Counted from the first letter of the stretch, positions 16,985 through 26,402 are shown. The stretch is 64,000 nucleotides of DNA from JBFMAI01 sp040755725 (GCA_040755725.1 JBFMAI010000023.1:248001-312000); one strand, 5' to 3'. The notes: generated from the sequence alone by a model not told the origin. Translations and numbers: made by a program.

Positions 16985-18292
16985 TCAGGCCATCCGCGTC
17001 GCGGAATTGAGGGCTTCGATGGGGTCGAGTCGGGCGGCGGCGCGGGCCGGATACAGGCCGAACACGATGCCCACCAGCGCCGAGACGCCGAAACTCAGCA
17101 CAACGCCCCAGAGCGGGATAATCGTCTGCCAGTGTACGACAACGGTCACCAGGCGGGCCAGCCCCACGCCCAGAGCGATCCCGATCAGGCCGCCCAGCAC
17201 GCTGAGGATCAAGGTCTGGATGAGGAACTGGGCGGTGATGTGGTAGCGTTTGGCGCCGAGGGCGCGGCGGATGCCGATCTCGCGGGTGCGTTCAGTGACC
17301 GAGGCGAGCATGATGTTCATGATGCCGATGCCGCCGACGAGCAGCGAGATGCCGGCGATGCTGCCGAGCACGATCTGCGAGGAGCGCTTGACCTGCTCGG
17401 CCTGTTGCAGGAGTTCCAGCGGCACGGTGATCGTGTAATCCAACTGCGGGTGGCTGTGTTGCAGTACGCGCTCGACCATGCGCGAGACGGCCAGCACCCG
17501 CTCCTGGGGCTGAACGTGGACATACAGGTCGCTGAGCTGCACCTCCTTGAACTCGCGCGACATCCCGGTGCGCGACATGTTCAAGTCGCCGTAACGCAGG
17601 TCCGCGGTGGCCAGCGGAATGTAGATGTCGCGGTTGACGTCGCGGGCCGCCAGGCCCTTCGCGGGGTTCCCGGCGGTGGTGACGGCGGCCAGTACGCCGA
17701 CGATGGTGTAGGGGACGCTGCCGGCGGAGCGACTCTGGACGGAGATCGACTGGCCGAGCGGATCCTCCTCGGGGAAGAGCGAGCGGGCGACCGCGGCCCC
17801 GATGACGCACACCTTGCGCCGCTCTTCCTCGTCCAGCATCGTCAACGGGCGGCCCCGGGCCACGTGTACGTTGACGATGTCGAAGTAGTTCTCCGAAGTC
17901 CCCATGACGCGCCCGTCGAACTGCCGGGCCCCGTGAACCGCCGTATCCGCCACCTCCCGCAGCCGCGCCAGGTCGGCCACGTTCGGCAACTCACGGAGGC
18001 GGGCCGCGTCCTCGCGGGTCACGCCATATTTCTTGACCGCGTCCTGGGCCTGACCGACCTGCTCGGACTTCGGAGGCTCGACGCTGCGGAGGATGATGTT
18101 GTTGCTGCCCAGCAGGCGGATTTGTTCGAGTTGCTCGGCGGAGGCGGCCTCACCGATGCTCAACATGCAGATCACCGCCGCCACGCCGAAGATCACCCCC
18201 AGCGCCGTCAACAGCGAGCGGAGCTTGTGGGCCCGCAGGTCCCGCAGCCCCAGGGCGAACAATTCCCGTGACAACAACGTGCGGATCAACAT
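16985..18292 (-). CDS. MacB/FtsX-type ABC transporter permease
   Basis: A 435-residue permease of the MacB family. It has an N-terminal transmembrane helix (LRSLLTALGVIFGVAAVICML), a large periplasmic MacB_PCD-type domain (about 45-290), then the FtsX domain with three helices, ending in the typical segment YPARAAARLDPIEAL. MacB-type exporters move peptides or lipoproteins or work as mechanotransmitters and need an ATPase. No ATP-binding gene or membrane-fusion protein is next to it, so the partner must be elsewhere. ATG 18292 gives a standard start; a TTG at 18316 would overlap the upstream stop by four bases. It lies between a DUF3467 gene and a lipoyl transferase gene. Confidence 0.88.
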   Translation of the reverse strand: MLIRTLLSRELFALGLRDLRAHKLRSLLTALGVIFGVAAVICMLSIGEAASAEQLEQIRLLGSNNIILRSVEPPKSEQVGQAQDAVKKYGVTREDAARLRELPNVADLARLREVADTAVHGARQFDGRVMGTSENYFDIVNVHVARGRPLTMLDEEERRKVCVIGAAVARSLFPEEDPLGQSISVQSRSAGSVPYTIVGVLAAVTTAGNPAKGLAARDVNRDIYIPLATADLRYGDLNMSRTGMSREFKEVQLSDLYVHVQPQERVLAVSRMVERVLQHSHPQLDYTITVPLELLQQAEQVKRSSQIVLGSIAGISLLVGGIGIMNIMLASVTERTREIGIRRALGAKRYHITAQFLIQTLILSVLGGLIGIALGVGLARLVTVVVHWQTIIPLWGVVLSFGVSALVGIVFGLYPARAAARLDPIEALNSATRMA

Positions 18293-18312
18293 GGGCGGCG
18301 GCCCACCGCGGG

Positions 18313-18645
18313 TCAACGATTCGGGGGTTCCGGCCGGCGTGGCGGCGGCAGCTCGATGGGGCCGAAGCGGTCCTCGTGGGCCTTGATCGCCTGTTGCAGC
18401 GCCAGCATGAGCCGCTTGGCGTTGGCCGGCAACAACATCAGCCGATGCGAGACCTTGATCTCCGGCTGCGTGACGTTGGGCAGCGGCGAGTTGGCCCCCA
18501 GGTACAACACCAGCTCGTCCGGAGAGCCGGCCAGCGCGAAAAAGTTCGCGTACACCGTTTCCATCGTGGCCGTGTCCAGGCGGAAGGTCGCCTGCGGGTG
18601 CGGCGGCGGCCCGGCGTTCTGTTCGTTTTCCTCACCGAAGATCAT
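18313..18645 (-). CDS. DUF3467 domain protein
   Basis: A 110-residue soluble protein matching the DUF3467 pattern: a strand TVYANFFAL, then ELVLYLGANSPL, then KVSHRLMLLPANAKRLMLALQQAI and a terminal helix with EDRFGPIEL. The function of this family is not established. The N-terminal 20 residues are polar and probably disordered. It is the first gene of the run that continues into the MacB-type permease, separated from the chosen start by 20 bases, so the two are likely translated from one message. Confidence 0.82.
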   Translation of the reverse strand: MIFGEENEQNAGPPPHPQATFRLDTATMETVYANFFALAGSPDELVLYLGANSPLPNVTQPEIKVSHRLMLLPANAKRLMLALQQAIKAHEDRFGPIELPPPRRPEPPNR

Positions 18646-18755
18646 GCGTAGTTCACTCCGCGGGCCGCCGGTCGCACGCCCTCACCGACCCCGGTGACTC
18701 CGGCGCCGACCCGGCCCGTTCAGTGTACCGCGTCGCCCGCGGGTTGGCGATTGCC

Positions 18756-19646
18756 TCAACCGCGCGCCGCGTACACGCCGAGCACATCCAGCAGTGTCGC
18801 CGGGAGCAACAGGGAGCCCACGACGGGGGACGGCGACCACGCCGCCGGCCGCCACCACTTCGGGGCGGTGGACTTGCGCAGTCGTTCGAGCAAATACGTC
18901 ACGGGCAGCCAGGTGACCTCGCGTGTCCACAAGCGGACCTGCAAGCCGGCGGTCGCCAGCAAACGTCGCAGCCCCGCCGGGGAGAAGAAGAACAAGTGCT
19001 CGGGGAGGTTGAACAGGTGCCAGCGCGCCCCGCACCAGCGGGCGCACAGGGAGGTCACGTCGCCGGTGGACAACGCCAGGACGCCCCCGGGCCGCAGCGC
19101 CCGGGCCGCCGCGTGCAGCACGCGCACCGGATCGCGCAGGTGCTCGATGACGTCCCACATCGCCACGGCGTCGTACGCATCGACGGGCAAATCGAGCGTT
19201 TCGATCGCCGCACATTGCACACGGTGCCCGCGACGACGCGCCTGTTCGGCCGCGTACGCGCTGACTTCGATTCCGTGGACTTCCCAGCCCGCCGTTGTCG
19301 CCGCGTCCAGAAACACCCCGGGGCCGCAGCCGATCTCCAGCAGGCGCGGTGCCGCGGGACGGCGGGATTGGCACCGGGCGATGCGTTGCAGACGAGCGCG
19401 GGCCGTTCGGCGGAGCCCCGGCTCCAACGCGGCATAGTCATCGTAGCCGGCGGTGCTGGCCGGGGACTGGAAGTACGACGCGTCGTAGAGCGACGCGGGA
19501 TCGAACGGCGGCCAGTCCCACCAAGCCAGCCGGCAGCGCGGGCATTGAAGCAACGGTTGGCCATTCTTCAGACGCAGCGTCGAACGCGGCCGCGGCGCGC
19601 CGGGGCCGCAGGCAATGCACCGGCTCGGGGCGGCGGCGAGCGTCAC
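18756..19646 (-). CDS. SAM-dependent methyltransferase with N-terminal zinc ribbon
   Basis: A 296-residue class I methyltransferase. Cys pairs at residues 10/13 and 35/38 (CIAC...CPRC) form a zinc-ribbon-like knuckle. The SAM motif I is LLEIGCGPGVFLDAA and motif II-like residues are AVAMWDVIEHL, as in the Methyltransf_11/12/23 group that often acts on small molecules or sugars. The GTG start at 19646 overlaps the panB stop as GTGA, so translation is coupled to panB although no functional link is obvious. The same frame is open upstream, but those residues lie within panB and are unlike this family. Confidence 0.85.
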   Translation of the reverse strand: MTLAAAPSRCIACGPGAPRPRSTLRLKNGQPLLQCPRCRLAWWDWPPFDPASLYDASYFQSPASTAGYDDYAALEPGLRRTARARLQRIARCQSRRPAAPRLLEIGCGPGVFLDAATTAGWEVHGIEVSAYAAEQARRRGHRVQCAAIETLDLPVDAYDAVAMWDVIEHLRDPVRVLHAAARALRPGGVLALSTGDVTSLCARWCGARWHLFNLPEHLFFFSPAGLRRLLATAGLQVRLWTREVTWLPVTYLLERLRKSTAPKWWRPAAWSPSPVVGSLLLPATLLDVLGVYAARG

Positions 19647-20500
19647 GAGGGCGGGGCCTCGCCCGCCGACGCCCGCATGTGGTAGACATGCTGGGGGCCG
19701 GGGTACCGGCCGGCTACGATGTCCTCTACGTAGCGCTGCATCGCCCCCGCGATCGTCCGGCGAAGGTCGGCCATAACGGGGACGAACCGCGGCGGGCGCG
19801 GCGCACCCAGGCCCAGCATGTCCTGTGTGACGAGGATATGGCCGTCGCACGCCGGACCCGCCCCGCAGCCGATCACCGGCACATCCACCGCGGCGACCAC
19901 CGCCGACGAAGCCTCGTTGGGCACCGCTTCGAGCAAGAGCATGGCGGCGCCCGCGTTCACCATGCTCCGGGCATGGCCGACCAGGGCCGTGACGGCGCTC
20001 GGGTCTCGCGCTTGTGCCCGGTAGCCGTCGGCCGAGAGGATTTCCTGCGGACGCAGCCCCAGGTGCGCGATGGTGTCGATGCCGGCGTTGGTCAGGGCGC
20101 CGACGAGGGGTTCGTCGCCGGGAGCGGCTTCGAACTTCACCGCGTCGCAGCCCGCGACCTCAAGGAAGCGCCGGGCGGCCCGGACGGCCCCGTCCACGCC
20201 GCGGCCGCGGACGGCTTCGTAGGGCATATCTCCGACGAGAAAGACGTGCGGGGCGCCGCGTCGCACGGCCTCCGCCAGCGAGATCATGAGGTCCAGGGGG
20301 GCGGTGCGGGTCGTCGGATGGCCAAGCAGGACGGTGGCGAGCGAGTCTCCGACGAGCAATCCGTGTACGCCGGCCGCCTCGGCCAGGGCCGCGGTCGGAT
20401 AATCGTAGGCGGTCAGCCAGGCGGACTTGCGCCCCTCAGACTTCAGGCGGCGCAGTGCGGCCAGGTCGATGCGGGGCGGAGCGGTGGGGGCCGGCGTCAT
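19643..20500 (-). CDS. panB: 3-methyl-2-oxobutanoate hydroxymethyltransferase PanB
   Basis: A 285-residue TIM-barrel enzyme that makes ketopantoate from alpha-ketoisovalerate and 5,10-methylene-THF, the first committed step to pantothenate and CoA. The sequence has WLTAYDYPTAALAEAAG, the metal/substrate motif LLVGDSLATVLLGH (the usual DSLGM is DSLAT here), HVFLVGDMPYEA and a later E in the segment MLLLEAVPNE. I chose ATG 20500 because the family begins just there; a TTG at 20533 would add 11 residues. It is coupled to the following methyltransferase gene by a four-base overlap. coaB is present elsewhere in the window (57501-58190). Confidence 0.94.
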   Translation of the reverse strand: MTPAPTAPPRIDLAALRRLKSEGRKSAWLTAYDYPTAALAEAAGVHGLLVGDSLATVLLGHPTTRTAPLDLMISLAEAVRRGAPHVFLVGDMPYEAVRGRGVDGAVRAARRFLEVAGCDAVKFEAAPGDEPLVGALTNAGIDTIAHLGLRPQEILSADGYRAQARDPSAVTALVGHARSMVNAGAAMLLLEAVPNEASSAVVAAVDVPVIGCGAGPACDGHILVTQDMLGLGAPRPPRFVPVMADLRRTIAGAMQRYVEDIVAGRYPGPQHVYHMRASAGEAPPS

Positions 20501-20740
20501 GGTTCTCGCTTTCGCGGGGTTCCGCGGGCGCAATGACTATCAGACCAGCGGCCCGGCGCCAACAGGACGCTTCCGGGACCGACATTATCGGGGGCACCGG
20601 CCGGGGGCGGCTTCAAATCCACATTAGAATGCGTCGCCCGCGGACCTAACAATTGGCATTCTACCCTTAGTGGCGAAGCGCTGGGCGCGTCGGACTCCCG
20701 GCGCGGATCGTCGACTTTGGCACGACAGAGGTGAACAGCC

Positions 20741-20947
20741 ATGAGCGACGTGACCAGCATTGCGACATTCAGCAGCGTCACAGCGCAGGCCCAGGTGGAA
20801 GCCGCCGTTGGCCTGCGCGTGCTTAAGCTGGTCCAGCAGGCCGGCGAGCAGGCGGCGGAACTTGTCAAGCAGACGGTCGAGGACGTGCTGGAGACTTGGC
20901 GGTCCGTGGGCGGCCAAGCCCAGCGTCGGGTGGATACGTACGCCTGA
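20741..20947 (+). CDS. YjfB-like small putative motility protein
   Basis: A 68-residue, mostly helical protein with a good ribosome site (GAGGTG, eight bases before the ATG). The pattern of Ala and Gln with a conserved-looking core (AQAQVEAAVGLRVLKLVQQA...) resembles the YjfB family, short proteins found near flagellar and chemotaxis genes in many bacteria, whose function is unknown. It is followed after 177 bases by a gene for a c-di-GMP signalling protein, a fitting neighbourhood. The similarity is judged by eye and the call is tentative. Confidence 0.55.
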   Translation: MSDVTSIATFSSVTAQAQVEAAVGLRVLKLVQQAGEQAAELVKQTVEDVLETWRSVGGQAQRRVDTYA

Positions 20948-21124
20948 CGACGACCGCCGTGACGCCTACGGTGGCGGCCGACCGGTGCTGACCGCCCACG
21001 GCCGTGGTCCGGCGGACCATCGGAGCGGCCCGCGGTCCCGGGGTGAACCGCGGCCCGTGATCGGCGTACCGCCGGCAGGCCGGGCCGCGAGACAGGCGGC
21101 GACCCGCGACCCAACGGACACGAC

Positions 21125-22753
21125 ATGCGTGTAAACCCGGTGGACATCTGCATCATCGACGACGACGACGCCCAGCGGGCGCTGTTGTTTCGTCGGCTGC
21201 TGGCCGAGCCCCTCAGCGTCGTCGAGGCCCCCGACGCCGAGCGCGGCTTGTCGCAGATTCGTCACCACCGGCCGCGCGTGGTCATTTCCGACATGATGCT
21301 GCCGGGGATGAGCGGGATGGAGCTGTGTCGGCGCGTGCGGGCCGACTCCACCCTCGACGGTACGTACCTCATCATCGTGACGAGCTGCGATGACCGCGAC
21401 CTCAAGCACCGCACGCTGAACGCCGGCGCCGACGATTACCTGGTCAAGCCGTATGACTACGACGAGCTGGTCGCGCGCATCCGCAACGGGCTGCGCGTCC
21501 ACAAGCTCCAGGAGCGTTTGCGGCGGGCGGCCCTGACCGACGGCCTCACCGGCCTGTGGAACCACGCCCAGTTCCGCGAGCTCCTGGACCGCGAGTTCGC
21601 GCGCACCCGCCGCTACGGCGGCGTCGCGTCGCTGCTCATGCTGGACCTGGACCATTTCAAGGCCGTGAACGACACGTACGGCCACGAGATCGGCAACCTC
21701 GTGCTCGAAGCGATGGCCACGCACCTGTTACGGATGGTCCGCGACACGGACATCGTGGCCCGCTACGGCGGCGAGGAGTTTGCCGTCGTCTGCCCGGCGA
21801 CCGGGCTGGACGAGGCCACCCTGCTCGCGGAGCGGATTCGCCAGACGATCCCGCCCCAGGTGCGCGTGGACAGTTACCCGCAGTTGCTGGTGACGGCGTC
21901 CATCGGCGTCGCGGCAACGACCGACGCCCGGGTGCGCTCGGTGCGTGATCTGATCGACCTCGCCGACCAGGCGCTGTACCAGGGCAAGCGGCGGGGCCGC
22001 AACCAGGTCGTCCGCAGCGATGACGTGGGCGAGGACACGGCCGGGCCCCACGTTGAACACGTCGAGGTGGACCGGCTGCGCAAGCAGGTCGTGTCCTTGA
22101 GTATGCAGGCCAAGGAGCTGTGCCTCCAGAGTGTGTGGGCGCTGGTGCAGGCGCTGGAGGCCCGCGACCGCTTCACCGCCTGGCACTCGCGCAACACCAC
22201 GTTCTACTGCGTGTGCCTGGCCGAGGCCGCGGCCTTGCCGGAGCCGCTCCAGACCATCATCGCCAACGCCGCCATGCTGCACGACCTAGGCAAGATCGGC
22301 GTGCCCGACAGCATCCTCCAGAGCACGGCGCCGCTGACCGAGGAACAAGCGGCGGTGCTGCGGCAAGTGCCGCTGATGACCTGCAAGATCCTTGAACCGC
22401 TGCGCGTCTTTGAAACCGAGACGCTCATCATCCGCCACCTGCGCGAGCGGTTCGACGGCACCGGCTATCCGCTCGGCCTGGCCGGGACGACGATCCCCAT
22501 CGGCTCGCGTCTGCTGGCCGTCGCGGAGACTTTCGACGCGCTCACGAGCGAGCGGCCCCACCGCCGCAGCCTGGGCATCGACGAGGCCCTGCGGGCCATC
22601 GAAAGCGAGGCCGGCCGGCAGTTCGATCCGCGCTACACCACGCTGCTGACCGAGGTCGTTCGAGCGCAGCGGGAGCGCTGGGTCCAGCGGGTCGAGCGTG
22701 CTCGGGCCGAGGTCCAGCGGCAGTCCGGGACCCCCGTCAGCCCTGCCGGCTGA
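21125..22753 (+). CDS. Response regulator with both GGDEF and HD-GYP domains
   Basis: A 542-residue three-domain regulator of cyclic-di-GMP. The receiver domain (about 5-125) has D-D-D-D acidic residues, phospho-acceptor D56 in VISDMMLPGMSG and the Lys in YLVKPYDY. The diguanylate cyclase domain (about 135-300) has an intact active site GGEEF at 215-219. The HD-GYP phosphodiesterase domain (about 325-510) has HDLGKIG with H386-D387 and DGTGYP at 444-449. Both opposing activities therefore look competent in one polypeptide, and the receiver probably chooses between them. No partner histidine kinase is adjacent. The gene begins 177 bases after the YjfB-like gene. Confidence 0.93.
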   Translation: MRVNPVDICIIDDDDAQRALLFRRLLAEPLSVVEAPDAERGLSQIRHHRPRVVISDMMLPGMSGMELCRRVRADSTLDGTYLIIVTSCDDRDLKHRTLNAGADDYLVKPYDYDELVARIRNGLRVHKLQERLRRAALTDGLTGLWNHAQFRELLDREFARTRRYGGVASLLMLDLDHFKAVNDTYGHEIGNLVLEAMATHLLRMVRDTDIVARYGGEEFAVVCPATGLDEATLLAERIRQTIPPQVRVDSYPQLLVTASIGVAATTDARVRSVRDLIDLADQALYQGKRRGRNQVVRSDDVGEDTAGPHVEHVEVDRLRKQVVSLSMQAKELCLQSVWALVQALEARDRFTAWHSRNTTFYCVCLAEAAALPEPLQTIIANAAMLHDLGKIGVPDSILQSTAPLTEEQAAVLRQVPLMTCKILEPLRVFETETLIIRHLRERFDGTGYPLGLAGTTIPIGSRLLAVAETFDALTSERPHRRSLGIDEALRAIESEAGRQFDPRYTTLLTEVVRAQRERWVQRVERARAEVQRQSGTPVSPAG

Positions 22754-22787
22754 TCGCCCTCCCTCCGCGGGGGTATACTCTGGCATC

Positions 22788-24143
22788 ATGGACCTCTTCC
22801 GCGAGCAGCGTGAGGCGGCCCGTCGTGCCGTCCAGCCGCTGACCGTGCGGATGCGGCCGCGGACGCTGGACGAATTCGTCGGGCAGGAGCACTTCGCCGC
22901 CCCTGGCCGGCTGCTCCGGCGGCTGATCGACGCCGATCGGCTGGGCAGCGTGATCTTGTACGGCCCCCCGGGGACCGGCAAGACGACGCTGGCCCTGCTG
23001 GTCGCCGCCCACACGCACGCGGCGTTCGTGACGCTGCACGCCGCCGAGGCCGGCGTCAAGGACGTGCGCGCGGTCATCGAGGCCGCGCACCAGCGTTTGA
23101 CGGCGGGCGGTCCACGGACGGTCCTCTTCCTGGACGAGATCCACCGCTTCAACCGGGCCCAACAGGACGTGCTGCTCAAGGACGTGGAAGAGGGGACCCT
23201 CACGCTCATCGGGGCCACGACGGAGAACCCCTTCTTCTCCCTCACCGCCCCCCTGCTTTCCCGCAGCCACATCTTCGAGTTCCGCCCGTTGACGCCCGAG
23301 CAGCTCCTGACGCTCCTGCGCCGCGCGCTGGCGGATGCGGAGCGCGGCCTGGGGAACAGCGGAGCGACGGCCGACGAAGCGGCCCTGCGGTTCCTCGCTG
23401 AGCGGGCCGACGGGGACGCCCGTCGCGCGCTCGCCGCGCTCGAAGTGGCCGTGTTGTCATTGACGCGGGGGACTGCCCCGTCGCCCGTCGCCCCGCCGCA
23501 GGTCACGCTCGCGGTCGCCGCCGAGTCCATGCAGCAGAAGGCCATTCCTTACGACGCGGCGGGCGACGCGCATTACGACATCGCGTCGGCGTTCATCAAG
23601 AGCATGCGCGGCAGCGACCCGGACGCGGCTCTGTACTGGCTGGCCCGCATGTTGGAGGGGGGCGAGGACCCCCGGTTCATCGCCCGGCGCCTCGCCATCT
23701 GCGCGTCCGAGGACGTCGGCAACGCGGACCCGCAAGCGGCCATCCTGGCGGCCGCCGCCGTCCAGATCACGCAGGCCGTCGGCTTGCCGGAGTGCGAATA
23801 CGCCCTGGCCCACGCCGCCATCTACATTGCCTGCGCGCCGAAGTCCAACGCGGTCGCCACGGCCATCGCGGCGGCACGGCAGGACGTGCGGGAGGGGGTG
23901 ACGTTGCCGGTGCCGGAGCACCTGCGGGATGCCAGTTACGGCGGGGCGGCACGCCTGGGCCACGGGGCCGGTTATCGGTATCCACCGGACGACCCACGGG
24001 CGATCGTGGAGCAGGGCTACCTCACCGAGTCGAAAACGTATTACAATCCCACGACCCAGGGGCACGAAGCCCAGTTGGCCGAGATCGTGCGCGGGTTGCG
24101 CGCGGCGCGGGTCCGCGCCGCCGCCGAACGGAAGCAGAGCTAG
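22788..24143 (+). CDS. rarA: Replication-associated recombination protein RarA (MgsA)
   Basis: A 451-residue clamp-loader-type AAA+ ATPase that acts at stalled replication forks. Features are the N-terminal segment LTVRMRPRTLDEFVGQEHF, Walker A GPPGTGKT (59-66), Walker B VLFLDEIHRFNRAQQD, sensor segment TLIGATTENPFFSL, and the C-terminal part with YDIASAFIKSMRGSDPDAALYWLA that defines this family. The ATG at 22788 matches the expected N-terminus. TATACT at 22774-22779 lies only eight bases before it, so the transcript might be nearly leaderless. It is followed two bases later by the formyl-THF cyclo-ligase gene. Confidence 0.95.
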   Translation: MDLFREQREAARRAVQPLTVRMRPRTLDEFVGQEHFAAPGRLLRRLIDADRLGSVILYGPPGTGKTTLALLVAAHTHAAFVTLHAAEAGVKDVRAVIEAAHQRLTAGGPRTVLFLDEIHRFNRAQQDVLLKDVEEGTLTLIGATTENPFFSLTAPLLSRSHIFEFRPLTPEQLLTLLRRALADAERGLGNSGATADEAALRFLAERADGDARRALAALEVAVLSLTRGTAPSPVAPPQVTLAVAAESMQQKAIPYDAAGDAHYDIASAFIKSMRGSDPDAALYWLARMLEGGEDPRFIARRLAICASEDVGNADPQAAILAAAAVQITQAVGLPECEYALAHAAIYIACAPKSNAVATAIAAARQDVREGVTLPVPEHLRDASYGGAARLGHGAGYRYPPDDPRAIVEQGYLTESKTYYNPTTQGHEAQLAEIVRGLRAARVRAAAERKQS

Positions 24144-24145
24144 CC

Positions 24146-24721
24146 GTGCCGAAAAGGACCCTGCGTCAAGAGCTGCGAGCCCGGCTGAGAGCGATCCCGC
24201 CGGAGGTGCTGCAACAGCGCAGCGCGGCGGCCTGCCGGCGGCTGTGCGAGCAGGATGAGTATCGCCGGGCCAACACGCTCATGATCTTCTTGTCCACGGC
24301 CCACGAGGTGGACACGCAACCCCTGGCGCTGGACGCCTGGGCCAACCACAAGACGGTCCTGGCCCCGCGCGTGGCGTGGGACCAACGCCGGATGCTCCCC
24401 GTCGAAATCCACTCGCTGGTCAGCGGCGTTGAGGAAGGGTACATGGGAATCCGCGAGCCGCTCGAGGGCCTGCCCGTCCCGGTCGCAGACATCGACCTCG
24501 TGGTCGTGCCCGGCCTGGGGTTCGACCGGCAGGGCAATCGGCTCGGCCGCGGCCGGGGCTTCTACGACCGCTTCCTGTCGCACCCGGATTTCCGCGGCGT
24601 GGCCTGCGCCCTGGCCCTGGAGGACCAGGTGGTCGATGCCATCCCCGTCGGACCCTCCGACGTCTGCGTGGACATGCTCGTGACCGACGCGCAGGTCCGC
24701 CGGTTCACGCACACCAAGTAG
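24146..24721 (+). CDS. 5-formyltetrahydrofolate cyclo-ligase family protein
   Basis: A 191-residue protein of the 5-FTHF cyclo-ligase family, which converts 5-formyl-THF to 5,10-methenyl-THF using ATP. Signature residues are PGLGFDRQGNRLGRGRGFYD near the C-terminus, with the MGIREPLEG segment before it. It starts with GTG two bases after the rarA stop and is followed five bases later by nadB, so rarA, this gene and nadB probably form one transcript. Size and motifs match the family. Confidence 0.92.
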   Translation: MPKRTLRQELRARLRAIPPEVLQQRSAAACRRLCEQDEYRRANTLMIFLSTAHEVDTQPLALDAWANHKTVLAPRVAWDQRRMLPVEIHSLVSGVEEGYMGIREPLEGLPVPVADIDLVVVPGLGFDRQGNRLGRGRGFYDRFLSHPDFRGVACALALEDQVVDAIPVGPSDVCVDMLVTDAQVRRFTHTK

Positions 24722-24726
24722 GTCCC

Positions 24727-26382
24727 ATGAGCACCACCGTTGCCCGTCGTCGTTACCTGACCAATTTCGAGTATCACCGCGTCCCCCATCTGTTTACCGA
24801 TGTGGTGGTCGTCGGATCGGGGATCGCCGGGTTGCAGGCGGCGTTGCAGGCGGCCGAGGGCGGTGACGTCGTCCTGGTGACAAAGGACCGTGCGGAGCAG
24901 TCGGCCACGGCGTGGGCCCAGGGCGGCATCGCGGCGGCCTTGGGCGTCGGCGACAGCCCCGAACAGCACGCCCGCGACACCCTCGAAGTGGCCTGCGGCC
25001 TGGGGCACGCGGACACGATTCGGCAGTGTGCCACCGAGGCCCCGGGGATCATCGCCGATCTTCAGGCCAGCGGGGCGAACTTCGACCGGGCCGGAGGCGG
25101 CTTGTCGGCCGGTCGCGAGGGCGGGCACACCGTGCCGCGGATCATCCATGCCCGCGACGCCACGGGGCAGGAAGTCCTGCGCGTTCTGCTGGACAAAGCC
25201 CGCGCCCACCCGCGGATTCGCGTCTTCGAGCAGTGCTTCGCCATCGACTTGCTCACCCACGACGGCCAAGTCGTCGGCCTGGTCACCTACCACCCCAAGT
25301 ACCGCTACCAGATGTTCTGGGCCACGACCACCATCCTGGCCACCGGCGGCTGCGGGCGTGTTTACCGGGAAACGACAAACCCGCCCGTGGCCACCGGCGA
25401 CGGCCTAGCGATGGCCTTCCGCGCCGGCGCCGTCCTCCGCGACATGGAGATGATCCAGTTCCACCCCACCACGCTCTACGTCGCCGGCGCCGCCCGCGAG
25501 CTCATCACCGAGGCCGTCCGCGGGGAGGGCGCCTACCTCGTGACCCGCGACGGCCGCCGCTTCATGCCTGAGTACGACGACCGGGCCGAGCTGGCCTCGC
25601 GCGACGTCGTGAGCCGGGCGATCGCCAACGAGATGCGGCGGAGCCACGCGGCGTGCGTCTATCTCGACGTGCGGCACTTTCCGACGGGCCGCTTCGCGGA
25701 GCGGTTCCCCAACCTGACGCGGCTGTGCCGCGACTTCGACATCGACCCGGAGCACGACCTGATTCCCGTGCGGCCGAGCGCGCACTACGCCGTCGGCGGG
25801 GTCGTCGTGGACGCGAACGGTCGGACGAGCCTTCCCGGGTTGCTCGCGTGCGGCGAAATCACGTCAAGCGGCCTGCACGGCGCGAACCGGCTGGCCAGCA
25901 ATTCGCTGCTGGAAGGGCTCGTTTTCGGCCGGCGCGCCGGGCGCCTGGCCGCCGAGCGGGCGCGGGCCAATCGCCACCTGAACAGCCCGCTGCCCATCAG
26001 CCACCTGCTGCCACACTCCACGCGCACCGAGCTCGACCTCGTCGACGTGTTCAACAGCCTGACCAGCCTCATGTCGCGCAACGTCGCCGTGGAGCGCAGC
26101 GGCGACCGCCTCCAGGAAACGCTCGAGATCATCACCTTCTGGGCCCGCTACGTGATGGACAAGCTCTTCGACGAGCCGCGGGCCTGGGAAACGCAGAACA
26201 TGCTCACCGTCGCGCTGGCCATCGCCACCGGGGCGGCCACGCGCTGCGAGTCCCGCGGCGTCCACTACCGTACGGATTTCCCGCAACCCGACCCCCGCTG
26301 GCACAGCCACATCGACCTGGTGCGCGGCGACGACGCGCTTCAGGTTTCCACAAGCCCTGTGCCTGGCGGGCCAACCCCCTGA
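24727..26382 (+). CDS. nadB: L-aspartate oxidase NadB
   Basis: A 551-residue flavoenzyme that oxidises aspartate to iminoaspartate in NAD synthesis. The FAD-binding start VVVVGSGIAGLQAALQAAEG is present, followed by SATAWAQGGIAAALG, HTVPRIIHARDATG, the active-site region FHPTTLY, RDVVSRAI and the C-terminal FAD motif GLHGANRLASNSLLEGLVFG. These residues distinguish NadB from the fumarate reductase and succinate dehydrogenase flavoproteins. The gene is the third of the rarA cluster and converges with guaA, leaving only 20 bases between the stops. nadA and nadC are not in the window. Confidence 0.95.
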   Translation: MSTTVARRRYLTNFEYHRVPHLFTDVVVVGSGIAGLQAALQAAEGGDVVLVTKDRAEQSATAWAQGGIAAALGVGDSPEQHARDTLEVACGLGHADTIRQCATEAPGIIADLQASGANFDRAGGGLSAGREGGHTVPRIIHARDATGQEVLRVLLDKARAHPRIRVFEQCFAIDLLTHDGQVVGLVTYHPKYRYQMFWATTTILATGGCGRVYRETTNPPVATGDGLAMAFRAGAVLRDMEMIQFHPTTLYVAGAARELITEAVRGEGAYLVTRDGRRFMPEYDDRAELASRDVVSRAIANEMRRSHAACVYLDVRHFPTGRFAERFPNLTRLCRDFDIDPEHDLIPVRPSAHYAVGGVVVDANGRTSLPGLLACGEITSSGLHGANRLASNSLLEGLVFGRRAGRLAAERARANRHLNSPLPISHLLPHSTRTELDLVDVFNSLTSLMSRNVAVERSGDRLQETLEIITFWARYVMDKLFDEPRAWETQNMLTVALAIATGAATRCESRGVHYRTDFPQPDPRWHSHIDLVRGDDALQVSTSPVPGGPTP

Positions 26383-26402
26383 CGCTCGGTCCTCCCACGG
26401 GC

